DNA of 64,000 bases. Origin: Rotaria socialis (taxonomy: Eukaryota; Rotifera; Eurotatoria; Philodinida; Philodinidae). The stretch spans positions 1-64,000 of the forward strand of contig CAJNYU010002927.1 in the NCBI GenBank assembly GCA_905331475.1, in the 5' to 3' direction. This document shows positions 22,426-34,258 of the stretch, in pieces (position 1 is the first letter of the stretch; each line of letters begins with the position of its first letter). Made by a program: the position numbers and the translations under genes. The notes under the pieces are model-generated. The model saw only the letters and a program-made list of their open reading frames with translations. It had not been told where the DNA came from and made no database searches.

Positions 22426-23273
22426 ATCAATTACTTGAAAACAGATCGATTTTTTTTGAAAACAAATAAAATCTATTTTCATTTTTACGAAATTTCTTGT
22501 ATCTTGGCAATGAAAACGAATCAGCAACAAATTACATATGCTTAACTCATTGCAAAGTGAATGTTGAATCGATAAAAAAATCACATGAAATTAACTCTGA
22601 AAATTTCATATAAAAAAATATGAGAATTATAGGAAAGAATAGAGCATGATGAATCGTGTAGATTTTTGTTTAAGGTTTGTATCATGTGTAAGTAAGCATT
22701 TTCTAACGGCTTAATATTTTTATTTCTGTTAAATGACCTGTCGGTTAGGGAGAGCCTACCTATACAAGAAGAACATGCTATTTCAAGCGATAAAATCAAA
22801 ATAATCCAAGATAATATAATTTTCTTACTGACAATAGAGATGATTACGTTTTCAATTAATCAGAAAAGAAATATTTGACTCATTGCTTTAATAATTCAAG
22901 ACTAAATTACTTCGTATATGTTTTTCAATTATTGGAATATCTACTCTCTAACCTTGTTGCAAAAATTCAGCTCTGTATAAAGGCTCGAAATTTTTTGTTC
23001 TAAATCATCTTCAGAGAACTTCATTATTGTCGAATATAATCCACCGATTCTGTAATGTTATTATTGAACCGTATTCATCATTTTGACACAAACTCATTTT
23101 AATGGCAGGCTGTAAAATAGCTGCTAGCAGTATTCTATATGTTGAAAAGGTTTTCCTAAGAAACTTTTCAGCAGAGCCAAAAAAATAAAGCCCACATAGA
23201 AAATAGATAAACGATGCAAAGTTCATTTACCAATGTACGTTTGTGTTCTTGATATTAGTATTTGACTTGATCA
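22426..23273. other. Intergenic, no gene recognised
   Basis: AT-rich sequence between the foldback element and the 3' end of the receptor pseudogene. Small minus-strand frames (22581-22799, 23011-23226) show no domain. Confidence 0.45.
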
Positions 23274-24240
23274 TTATAAATTGAATAAATAAGAAAATAT
23301 ATTTCTCATTTCCGGTCGGAATGTTTTCGATACGAATTAATTCGTATAACAACCAATACAAAATGGAATATTAACGCTGAAAATAGCAACATATCTGAGA
23401 AAAGTTCCTTTTTGCATCTGTGCGATACTCTGCATTTGATATTGTGTCATCTGATCATATATAAGTGAAACTGCCATTATGAAAGTAAAGAGAATACAGA
23501 TAATAACATATTTGACCAATAAAAAGACAAGTTGTCAATCTCGAGAAGAGTTAGAATGAGATACGGTACCTTCTGTGCTTTCATTGTCCACTAGTGTGTT
23601 CATAGCAATAATACAGCGCACTCTTCGAATATTCTTTACACTCCAAATCTCGAGAAAAATCATCAAAAATGACCCAATAGTTTCTTTCACAAGTGAATAA
23701 TAACTCATGAACATTAGATGTCAACCAGATTGAAAATAGCAAAAGAAAGCATTAGGTCCGATCGGTATGAGATTCGTAAAAATTAAAATAGGAATAAAAA
23801 ATACCGTCGAAAATAACTCTTCGCCTATGGTCAATCTGTAGGCGAACTTGCGAGCACTTTTTTGCGTCAGTGCATTTGGTGAAGTAACTAGAATATGATC
23901 GATAGCAATTAAGATTGAATAATAAGCGTGTAATGTATTGAGTACGATAGCTATATAAAGACTTAATCGACAACAGGTAAGATTATATGAATTCAGATTT
24001 ATGTTGTACCCTATTTCAAGCGTTAGTGGATATAATGACATGTAAAGAAACAAAAGATTAACAATATAAAGTGCTTCGAAATAAGTCGAACAAGAACTTT
24101 TGCGAAGTGTTTTTTGAGTAAACTCAACTAAACTCAGTATGCAGCTGACACTATACCAATGTCGTTTAAAATAGGTCCACCGTATCGAAATAAATTCTGC
24201 TGTATTGATCTTAATAAAGTTACAAATTCTTCTGAGACCA
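23274..24240 (-). pseudogene. Rhodopsin-like G-protein-coupled receptor pseudogene
   Basis: One continuous minus-strand frame reads as a seven-helix receptor of the large bdelloid family. Landmarks in order are 'CILSLVEFTQKTLRKSSCS' (helix 1 end, intracellular loop 1), 'LYPLTLEIGYNINLNS', 'AIDHILVTSPNALT' (the DRY-position region of helix 3, Asp-His here for Asp-Arg), 'NAFFCYFQSG' (loop 2 Cys), 'VKNIRRVR', helix 6 'YVIICILFTFIMAVSLIYD' and the C-terminal 'FVSKTFRPEMRN'. Three in-frame stops interrupt it: TGA at 23721-23723, TGA at 23535-23537 (in 'RD*QL', where relatives have Arg, consistent with CGA to TGA), and TAA at 23337-23339. The frame between them is otherwise preserved, so decay is fairly recent or the stops are polymorphic. 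The exact N-terminus is unclear. Confidence 0.8.
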
Positions 24241-25202
24241 AGTTTGATGGCATATTGACTAATATATGCTGGGAAAAGCTTTATACTATGAAGAGCTATT
24301 TCATTAATGTCGAATTGAACCAGCTGTAGTATTTTACAGAAAAAAATTCTCTTTTGCCTTTCATCATAACATGATAGGCAAATGGAAGATGTTCTTTGAC
24401 ATTTATATAGAGTAAGAAAGTACCAGATGTGTTACTGACAAAATCAGCTTATCAATGCCATCACATATCGAGAAACTAATCAACGATAGAAATAATGAAT
24501 TTCAAAACTGCAAAGCTCTTTATTTCGTTATAGACACACATTTTTACAATTTTTTAGGCACTCGCATATGAACTATACCAAACAGATAGATCGTGAGACA
24601 TTTTCATTGATGTTTACTATAGAAAGATTCCTTTGGTAAAAAAATTAGAATGCATTTTATGTGAATATTCAAAAGTTTATTGTAACTTAGTGTTTGTTGT
24701 GCCTCAATCCATTTCTCTGCACTGAGGCTGACGGAAGGCGTATTTTGTTTCCACTAACATCGTTATCATGAAAAGTTTCGAGAACCTGATGCAAAGCAAA
24801 AAATTCTAGTAGAAAATTACATTTATCTTTCTACGAAAATCATATGTAAGTTCTATACAATGCAGTTGAGAATGATAAGTTTTTATTCTTTGAAATAAGT
24901 ATATGCCATTCATCAATAGTAGTGCCAGTGAGACTGACACCAAGATTTATACTCACATCATACCCGGACCCTCATTTTGATATATAGATCGCTAGCATTA
25001 GTATCAAACAAGCTCTTTACAATTAGTTTATTGAAAATAGTTCAGAAGCATGTAAAAACAATAAAAACATAGGGCCTAGATGAATGAGCTGTAAAAACAA
25101 ATGAAGATAACATACAAGTATTATTTGTTGAATTCATTCATTGGATACGATGAGATAGTTTGTCATCAATCAATGATTAGTATTAAAGTAAAAAGAGAAA
25201 CA
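24241..25202. other. Intergenic, no gene recognised
   Basis: AT-rich gap between the receptor pseudogene and the 3' end of the serine palmitoyltransferase gene. No domain-bearing frame or repeat was recognised. Confidence 0.45.
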
Positions 25203-28200
25203 TTATTCTTCTTCCAGATACTTGTCAGGATTGAGTTCATATAAACGACGTGGTGGATTTCGTTTGGAACATTGAAGTCCAGTAAGAAAACCCACTTCAT
25301 CAAACGCTCTTAACGCCTATCGAAAAACAAAATTATTTAAGTATCTCAATTATATATTTTCTTTCTTACGTGATCAAGCATTTCTTTGGTATGACTAGCA
25401 GATATGCAAAACCGTACACGTGATTCTGTAATCTTAGTAGCTGGAAAGCCTACAGTTACTACAGCACAGCCACGCTTCAACATTTCTCGGTTGACGGCTC
25501 TGTAAAGTTTTTTAAGGAAACACTCAATATTAGAAAAAGAAACAAGCACAGTATCATACGCAATTTTAGCCGGTATGAAAAGCATCACTGGGATCACCGG
25601 TGAATCCTTATTTCCATATACAATAAAGCCCATATCGACAAGTTGACGACGAAAATAATGAACATTACGAGATAATTGTCGAATGCGTTTTTGACCTTGA
25701 AGTAGTATTAGAAAAATTTAAAAAGTGTATGATTCTTATCTAGTATAATAGTTCTCAATACTTTTAGGTTGTTTTTTTCGAACAATTTTAGGAATTTCAC
25801 AACTTACCATCATTGGTTCCATCTCGACCTGTGACGATTGTTAGTGCACTGATGATTTGATAAACAATAGGTGCGGACATACTAGACGAGTAGCATGCAG
25901 AATGAGAATGAACTCGAATATAATCCACCAAAGACTATGAAAATAGTCAAAGTTGACCAACTCTATCTGAAACACTATCTCATACCTTTTTCCCAGCAAT
26001 GTAGCCTCCGACAGAACCAAAACTTTTCGTAAATGTACCCATATGTATATCTATATCGTTCGGATCAACATTCCAATAGTCAACAACACCTCGACCTCGT
26101 GAACCTATTGCACCAATTGAATGAGCCTCATCAACATACAAATAGGCTTTGTACTTTTTCTTCAGAGCAACTATTTCCGGCAATTTACACAATGAACCTT
26201 CCATACTAAAATTCCATACGAGTCAACATTACTGAAATCAAACAAATAAATAATGATTCGCATTCACCTGTAAACACCTTCGACAATGATTAGAATTTTT
26301 TTCCACGGTCGAAATTTTCTTGGTTGGCCATCTCCGACGGCTTCAGATAGATGGTGTTCCAAGTCTTTCATGTCTGAAAATTAATCGAATAGTTCAATTA
26401 GAAACGTCACTATAGTCAACTCAGTGCTACCCTTTAAACTATGAGCTCTTTGAGAAAAAGTTACATTATGCTAAGAAAGTCAATCTGAATAATGATATTA
26501 ACAAAAGAAGTTGTTTTATTCACAGTCGATGACGTTAGAAAATTTCCAGCAGAAATCCTCTTAAAATTATTATGTTACGCTGAAAGCATTTACAGAGAGT
26601 CATCATCGTAATTTCTAAAATGTTATGCAAGTCAGAGCTGAGCACAGGACAGGACAGGACAGCCCTGCCGCCCGCAGGACAGACCAGGATAGCAGGACAA
26701 ATCAGGACAGGAAGAATTTAGAGTTTTTGTCCTGCCCTTCCGCCCACCAGGACGAACCAGGCTATCAGGACAGGGCAGGACAGAAAAATTTGTCCTGTGC
26801 TCAGCTCTGATGCAAGTGTTTTTTGGATTGAAAATAGAAAGTTCTGTAAACTCAAAAAATTAGAAACAATTAATATAAAGTTTATTTTGACTTTCCCACA
26901 CTATCAAAATGATTGCTCGTCAGTTATCCGTGCCATCACTGTCGAGCGAACGATAGCAAAATTGCAAGTGTGCTAATACAACTTGTCTAAGGTCATAGTT
27001 TGACTATATTATCTATAGCTATCAGTCTGGAATCCATTTCATCTTCAATTTTTTTCTGTCTCATTGTCGCATCACTAATATTCATTCTTCCGATTCCTTT
27101 CTAAGTTAACATTTCGATCTGCTAGCCGAGCAAATAATTCATAAATTTTGCGTAGGAATGATATCACTGCATGCTTTTAATATTCGAAACTACCACAACA
27201 AAGCAAATCTCTGTAAGTGGGAGTAGTCGTATCCATTTTCCCTTCCCATTGTTGATGAGATATTGCTTCTATTGTGAGTACTACAAATGTAAATATTTAT
27301 TGTATTTTTTATAACCAGCTTGTAAAGCAGTGATTGATTGATAAAATACTGGTCTTCTCAAGAGTACTCTGTAATATCGCCTAACTTTTTTCTCAATGTA
27401 ACTCATTCATGTGTTGTTTTCTGTTTATAGCCCGATGACCAGATTATGAGCTTTCCATTTTTCGAAACTACACACTAAGGTTAAATGTGTCGAATGTGTC
27501 GTGATTTGCGACACAATGTACGACACATTCGAGTGCGATACCAGATGCTCATTACGACATATTATCTCCAGCGATGGCACAACACATTTTGCACGACACA
27601 TACGACACATTCTGAAAACGTTTTTTTTAACCCACTAGTCAGAAATTTATTTTTATTTTTATTAAAAATATTATGATAATTTTTTCGATTTTGGTCTATT
27701 TGAACAGTTTCATTTCTGAAACCTCAAACTAGTCAGATCTTTAGATCTGGCTGGTCTCGAGTCGGTCCGGTTTTTACCAGATCATTTTCGGGTAGTTTCA
27801 CCTCGATTAATGACCAACATAGGCATTCTCTTCGCTAGTTATTAATCGAGAAATAATCTAAAAAATATTTAAATGAAAATACATAACTTCGTATGTTCAA
27901 TCGAGTTCTCTATATAGGACCTTTTACGCAAAAGAAAAGGGTGAATCAATAGTCGACACACAGAAGAAGACAATGTTTTTAGTAACACTTTCTGTTGCAA
28001 CATATTTTCGACACTGAACCTGCGGCACATTTTATTTGGAGTGTAATATTCATTTCGACTTTTGATTCAGTGAAACAAAAATCTCTTACATTAAATATCA
28101 GTATTTTATCTTTACGTTCTTTTTTTAAATACCTACGTTCAAGAAGAGTACTATAAATTTCAAGCGGATAATTTACCATTTTGGAAAAAATTTGGATACA

Positions 28201-29319
28201 ATAAAGTAAGGCAACAAATTTATTTTTAAAGATCGATCTGAATCAAAATCAGTCATTTCGATAACGTTTACATACCATTGTGATTGAATGTACAAATTCG
28301 TGCGCCAGATAGTCGAGCACCAAGAATAATTGAAATATGATTACGTCTGTCACTCAGTATAAGATCACCCTATGATAAAACACATTTTGACGAACAAAGG
28401 AACAATACAATGCTACGCTACTTTGCCCATTATTACTGGAATGTTTAACGCATTAGTAGCAAAGCCCATACCAAAAGCTATACAATCTTCAACTCCGAGA
28501 TAATCTGTCATCATGAATTCAAGCGTTCTCATATACTGTTGAGTTCCTATGAATACAATAATGAATAAATAGAACGGTTTTACGTAATTCCTAAAGAGAA
28601 AAACGTGCCTAGTTCTTGATCAGTACTGCAAGTCGCTATTCCACAGGCTTCAATGGCGCTTATAGCTTGTTCTGCGCATGGACCTCTATTTTCAGCAAAA
28701 CCTAAATAGTTATATGAACCCAAATTGATCGCTGGCAAACTCCTGCCAGTAAATCTATATTGACAAAAATTTACATATGAGCATAAATGTTTCATTTTTT
28801 CCCTGTGACTTCTGTATATGAGCTTACCTGAATGTCCAATTATAGTCGTCTGAAACACGCTCCATTACATCGACGATCGGTCCAGCCATACTTACAATAG
28901 GCTGATTGAATACATCCCGAACCCGTTGATAAAGATTACGTGTATAGAAACATTCGTAACTCAGATAGAGTGGTGCAAAGTCCTACGAAGTAAAATATTT
29001 ATAAATCAATTTCTACGAGGTATGTTTATTAGAACCTTTGGATTAGGATCTATAACAATTTTCTTCTTTTCCAAACCAATATAACGAAGAAAATCACGTA
29101 ACCATCCAAGTGCAGTATGTAAAGCAAAACTGAGTACAGTAATGACAGCTACCCAAGTTGGAGCCTCTTCGAATTTTTCATCATCAATATTTGTCGTTGT
29201 TACTGGTACATTCTGAAGAAAATTTTTCTATTAATTTGATGTATAAATCTAACTAAGATTTTATTTACTTGTAGCATTTGTTTTGATGAAGATGATATTT
29301 TACTAAATTCGTCTTTCAT
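25203..29319 (-). CDS. SPTLC2: Serine palmitoyltransferase subunit 2, 12 exons, 526 aa
   Basis: Catalytic PLP subunit of the ER-membrane enzyme that condenses serine with palmitoyl-CoA, the first step of sphingolipid synthesis. Exons read from splice signals (minus strand): 29319-29269, 29212-29036, 28982-28828, 28754-28609, 28546-28422, 28369-28276, 26373-26268, 26205-25986, 25934-25808, 25695-25560, 25499-25370 and 25316-25203. Together they give 1581 nt in frame, against 562 aa in human. The match to the family is strong throughout: '[14 protein letters not shown]' (membrane helix), 'FYTRNLY', '[11 protein letters not shown]', '[10 protein letters not shown]', the PLP lysine in '[14 protein letters not shown]', and '[11 protein letters not shown]'. 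The donor after 'STDQELG' is GC, not GT. A 60-nt intron (25559-25500) keeps frame if retained. The first exon has an acceptor-like TTTCAG at 29369, so a further 5' exon with the true start is likely. The 1.9-kb intron carries a MITE. Confidence 0.92.
26625..26817. mobile_element. hAT-type MITE, 177 bp, with 8-bp target duplication
   Basis: The element (26633-26809) starts CAGAGCTGAGCACAGGAC and ends with the exact reverse complement. It is flanked by perfect 8-bp direct repeats ATGCAAGT at 26625-26632 and 26810-26817. CAG-type termini and 8-bp duplications are the signature of hAT transposons. The interior is GC-rich compared with its surroundings and built of CAGGACA/CAGGATA-like units facing each other. 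It has no transposase, so it is non-autonomous. It sits inside the long intron of the serine palmitoyltransferase gene. Perfect duplications and termini suggest recent insertion. Confidence 0.92.
27484..27611. repeat. Small inverted-repeat element built of TGTGTCG units, 128 bp
   Basis: Terminal 20-mers AATGTGTCGAATGTGTCGTG (27484) and, at 27592-27611, its reverse complement with one mismatch. A further internal copy of the unit lies near 27520. No target duplication was found. It lies in the long serine palmitoyltransferase intron. Probably a MITE remnant or a locally amplified palindrome. Confidence 0.55.
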
Positions 29320-29369
29320 ATGCACTAAAGTGCTTGTCAACAATGATCTTGTATATGTTTGTAGATATC

Positions 29370-30299
29370 TGAAATAATAAGTTCTATCTAAACCGCTATT
29401 CTAATAAAGAAGTTCTGATATGTTCATGGTTGCAGACTGTAGAACCTCGATAAAAATATATAGATCTTACAGATTTATGGCATATTTTATTTCTAGAAAT
29501 GCTCATAGCGAAGCTAGCTTACTTGTGAAAGAATCGTTTCACCTACGAAAGGAATATATTGCCGATCGATCAAACCTTCCTTTAAGCCGTTATACAAAAA
29601 ATACATTGCTTTTGTCTGCACGAGGTTCTCACTCACTTCATAGCTTTATAGGTGTACTCTATAATGAAACACCACTTTTTCTTGCCGATTGGACAGTTGC
29701 GAATAGTTGTTTATTGTTCATTATCTTGGACTTAATGTCGAATAAAAGCAAATAAATATTTGCGATGATGGCAATAGAATCTAATAGCATTCATAACGTA
29801 AATGAATATCAGCGAAGACCGATGGAATTAAAAGGACTCTCATAAATTAACAAGCCGCTATATGGTATACTCAAATGCCCATGTATATCAAGACTCAAAT
29901 TCAATATGGATCTCTGAAAGAATATAAAGATAATTAGGGAAGGAAGGAAGGAAGACATTTTTGCATGCACAAGTGTTGTAAAAATAAATAATGAAACACC
30001 GTTTTGCTATAAAATACGCACTACACCTTACTGCTGTATCATACTGCAGAAATTCTAACTATCAAATCTATAGCTAAATCTATCTAGTGAGTGTATTCTC
30101 TCCTTCAAAAAAGATTCGATTATCATTAGAAAATTGTATAGATTCTTGAATCGCTCACATGCTAATATGTACTTCAACTCGAAATCAATGCAATTATCAG
30201 TCTACAGTTTATCATTAAGATCAAAGATCATACATAAAAATGTGGAAACTTCGGATTTCATCCGAGAGTTATGTGTACTGCAAAAAGTGCATGGGACAT
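29370..30299. other. 5' flank of SPTLC2, no other gene recognised
   Basis: May hold the undiscovered first exon of the minus-strand serine palmitoyltransferase gene. The 111-codon plus-strand frame at 29420-29755 has no recognisable domain. A GGAA microsatellite lies near 29940. Confidence 0.35.
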
Positions 30300-30760
30300 A
30301 TGAGTCATTCTAGAATGTCTGAACAAGAAAATTATCATGAGAAACTAGGCAATTTGATTTATGGATGCAGTTTTTGTGCATTTTGAGACGTTTTTCAGAC
30401 GATGTTTCGTTAGAAAGCTTCGATTTAGTTCAAAACTAATATCAGATTTAGAATCAGCGTTAAAAGCTGAGTCGATTTATATATGTTGTGGGTAATTCTG
30501 AGAAAAAAAAGTTTTTTTTGAAAAATCCCTGTACCCCTTCTCAGGGATGGTCTGATCAAAAATGACAATTTTTTCGATCCTCAGCCATTTCTTTACAGAT
30601 CCTTCTCATCTTCGAACTCGACCTAGATATTGATGAGACAATTCTGTGCACAAAATATCAGCTCAATCGAATGTAATTGTGAAGAGTTATCGAATAAACG
30701 GACGAACGGACGGACACACTGCCCGCTTCTATAGTGTACTCTCTTTTTTTGAGTACAAAA
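30300..30760. repeat. Interspersed repeat distantly related to the 21.6-kb foldback element
   Basis: Sequence near 30420-30570 echoes the inner part of each foldback arm (left arm near 21820-21945). Both have a 'TAATA-CA-ATTT-GAATCAGCG' block followed by 'AAAA-CTGA-TCGA', then a 'GTACCCCT' block next to 'CTCAGGG' and 'TCAAAAA'. The downstream part has GGACGGAC units and 'CGCTTCTATAGTGTACTC'. Order and spacing are preserved although identity is low. No coding capacity is seen; the edges are approximate. Confidence 0.4.
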
Positions 30761-33700
30761 AAACGATATATTAATCGATGTATTGTTGTCATTCCTCGTG
30801 AAAAAGCACCGTTGGAAACAAAAAAATTTATGAAGAATGACGAAACTTAATCTCTTCAATATTATGAACGAATCTGAATAAACGCTAGCATGATAAAGCC
30901 AGGACAAACATTTGTAACGGCTTCTACCCGTCATGTCAACAGTTCACATAGAATAATAACCAGTGCACACATAATCGAGACGTATCTATTTTCACCATTT
31001 ATCGGCCGCCTTGCAGTACAAAATATTGAGGATCAATCGCTGGTGAATGACATGTGTAAACATATAAAACAATATCATCAACTTGACAGCAAATGCGCCG
31101 AACAAAAAAGTAAACTAGCATAATGTTGTTTTTTGGGCATATTCATTTGTTTGCATATCTATATAATAAAATAAACTGGGACATTTTTTATTCAAAAGAT
31201 AAAATTTTAATCGATAGAATGGCCATATTGCAAGAACCTATTTGAGTCTGCTTAAAATAGCCAAGGCATCTCAACTTAAAAGCTGAAGTAAAACATTTAG
31301 ATGAAATTCCTCTGAACAGCATCTTCATTTTTTCCCATATCTAACTTCCCATAACCTAGTTGCACATCTTTTTCGATGTTGAAATAGTAGAATAAGTCAT
31401 TTCACTGCTTTTAAATGCGAACAAACTAGAACGACAGTTAGCTCCTAGAAAAAAAAAGAAAAATCATATAAAACTTATGAACTATGTCGTATTGCATTTC
31501 ATTCCATGCAGAGGCTTGTAGTTATCTTAGTAGGATGAATATACACTACTATGGCTCATTCTATTACGTTTTACACGATGAAAAAATCATATAGTTATTA
31601 ACTGAATTTAAAGCAATGTTCTCATTTCTCCTATAAGAACCAATAGAAAAAATAAACAAGGTCTGTCATATTCTATGGAATATAGACTTCCTTTTATCAT
31701 TATCAAATAAAAGTCAAACATAGTTTGAAAATCATAAAAAAAGAAGTACATGAACTATATAAAAACTTTGTCTGTCTCACCTGATATCCAAATAATTATT
31801 ACTGAGAAGGCGCAACAATTTTCTATTTAAAAAAAAACAAAAAAAAGGATTGCGAGCCTTTTTCGAATAACCCTCAAGATGGAAACAACATTGAGAGCTG
31901 CCGTTCTTTTGATCACAAAGTGCAGGTCACGATGAATTTAATAGAATAGCACAGCATTTTCTCTACGATTTTCAAAGCATTCTGTCTGAATTCTTGATGA
32001 GAAAAAAAGAACTTTTCAATGAGTACGTAGAGTAAACTTTGATAAAAGCACAGAAAACGAATACTAGCAACTCTTCTATATTGTATCGTATTGTAGCTGG
32101 GATAATTAGATTCATACAGCTTTACACTATTACCAGAAGACTACCACTGTAGACATAGACACATAGACCACTTTTGTTTCGATCAAATCGGGCCCATTTC
32201 TCGAGCTTTTATCGTGAAATTTGAGACAAAAAACAAGATAAAAAATTGCAACAAATTGTATCCGAATCCCATGGAGAAATGAATTATACCATTCGTGCTT
32301 CCCAATTCTCGAACTATACTCTCAGAAATATTATATGAAAACTTCAAAATGGGCAACCTTTATTCTTTTGACGTGTTACTGTGAGAATATAACAACGTGA
32401 TTTATTTCAGATACTATATTTCGCTCTATGGAATAACATGGAAGTGGTGTGATGTACTCACTGTAAAAAAAACCTCGAATTCTTGGTTTTTAGACTGAGA
32501 AGCATAAATATTTGTTGACAGCAACAATAGTAAGTTGGATTTTATTTTCTATCGAGACTCGTAGGAGATGTTTAATAATTCTTTCAGTGGCAATCTTGTT
32601 GATTCGACTTTACAGATATTTATCAGAAGTTATTCTCTTACAGTTCAAGAAAATTTCTATCAAATAGGCGACTATAAATATTGAGCAGAATCGTAATTAG
32701 CTTACATTAAATGTTAAGAAGACTGCGACAAAAAGTTTCTGAAATGAAATCATTGAAAAAATAGAAAACAGTCTTCAGAAATGCTTAAAGCTATACACTC
32801 TTTCTCCGCCCATTCTCTCTCTTTCTTTCTCTGACACGCACATTCTGTGTGTTGCTACACTACGATTAACAACGACAACATCCACAACAGTAACAGAAGT
32901 CTCTCGATTTAATTGCTTTTACAAAGGGGGCTACCATTTTAAAATGTAACATAACATAACACAACGAAAAAATTCTCCAACGCAATAAGAATGTATCCAG
33001 TTGTATCGAGAACTATCAGATTTATAAAATCTATTTTTTGAAACGATAAAGGGCCAATATTCATTAGAACTCAAACTAGTGTCAAGCTCTATGACTGGCT
33101 TAACAATAGTTAAAGGTTGTTTTCTACTATTTATCGATTGCTTGAACCTCTTACAACAAGAATGTATTCATTAAAACTAGTCACGTCTTCATTTTGCTTT
33201 TAAAATAGCGTATCAGCGTAGACCATTCGGAACTAAAACATGCAACACTATTCAGTACAGAATGCCTATATAAATCCGCACAAGATATTCTAAGAATATT
33301 CATACAAATTGAGTGATGAATTTCTATTGAACAGAAAGCCAAATATTTTCTAAAAATTTGAAATTCGCACTACAACTTATAAAATTACCAAAATTCTATA
33401 GACTTTCAAAAGTTCATTTTCCACAAAATTTAATTCATAGAAAGTTTACAGTGAACTCACATATATGCTTTAGACTCACTGAGCTTTTGCAAGAATAAGA
33501 TACGTGAAAATCTTTCTTAAAATCCCCTGGACTTCTACGATCTGTATTGGTACTCATATCGTGAAGTTACTTGAGCTACCGCCAGTATACAGCCAATATA
33601 CCGGCGGCTCTTTGTAGTGCCACGTTGTACCGCGAATAAAAAAGCAGCAAAGCATAGCGCTATTCATTTAAGTAAAACGCTTTTCTCTTATTTATATCAA

Positions 33701-34258
33701 TATCAAGATCGTAACAATCAGTAAGCTATTTACTTCTATAAAAAATTTTCCTTTTAGATTTAGATCAATCTTGATATCATCAATAGAAGTAGGTTATGTA
33801 TTTACTAGCAATAGCTTTGCTCTTTTATTTAGTTAAATATCACCATCATAACGAAAAGTAAGTCTTTTTAGGGTTCTAGCCTGATATTAGCACTTTAAGA
33901 GTCAAATAGAAGTTCCAACTTCTATCACGAATCGCAGGGAATGAATTCTGATTGTTCAATTATAAGTATTAATTTCTTTGATATTTATATTCCTTTATGC
34001 AGAACGTGAGTACAACATGTCAGCTGATACTGATACTACACATCAGAAATGAAATTTTTTTATTGTGCAGATGTATTGAGTTAAAAAATTGATGTCTACT
34101 AAATATTCTTGAAAATCATGTTCAAATCGAAATCACAACCAGGAGTTTCAAAAGCAAAATCGTCTTTTTTTTGTAAATCTTAATTTGCCATGTGAATGCT
34201 GTTGTTAGTTGAAAAAGGAAACATTCATCATACACTTTGTAGAAATGTTCATATAAAC
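30761..34258. other. Long intergenic region, no gene recognised
   Basis: About 3.5 kb of AT-rich DNA. A 77-codon plus-strand frame at 30890-31123 followed by AATAAA near 31166 is the only candidate and has no known domain. Short CT-rich runs occur near 32810. Confidence 0.45.

Noticed and set aside
25346-25633. Independent 95-aa reading frame
   Set aside because: It is two exons of the serine palmitoyltransferase gene plus a frame-keeping 60-base intron and read-through past the next donor.
29420-29755. 111-codon plus-strand frame upstream of SPTLC2
   Set aside because: No domain, signal peptide or homology is recognised, it overlaps the likely 5' region of the opposite-strand gene, and composition alone can explain it.
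30890-31123. 77-codon plus-strand frame with a following AATAAA
   Set aside because: Protein-like in places but without any recognisable motif, next to a repeat. Not enough support for a gene.
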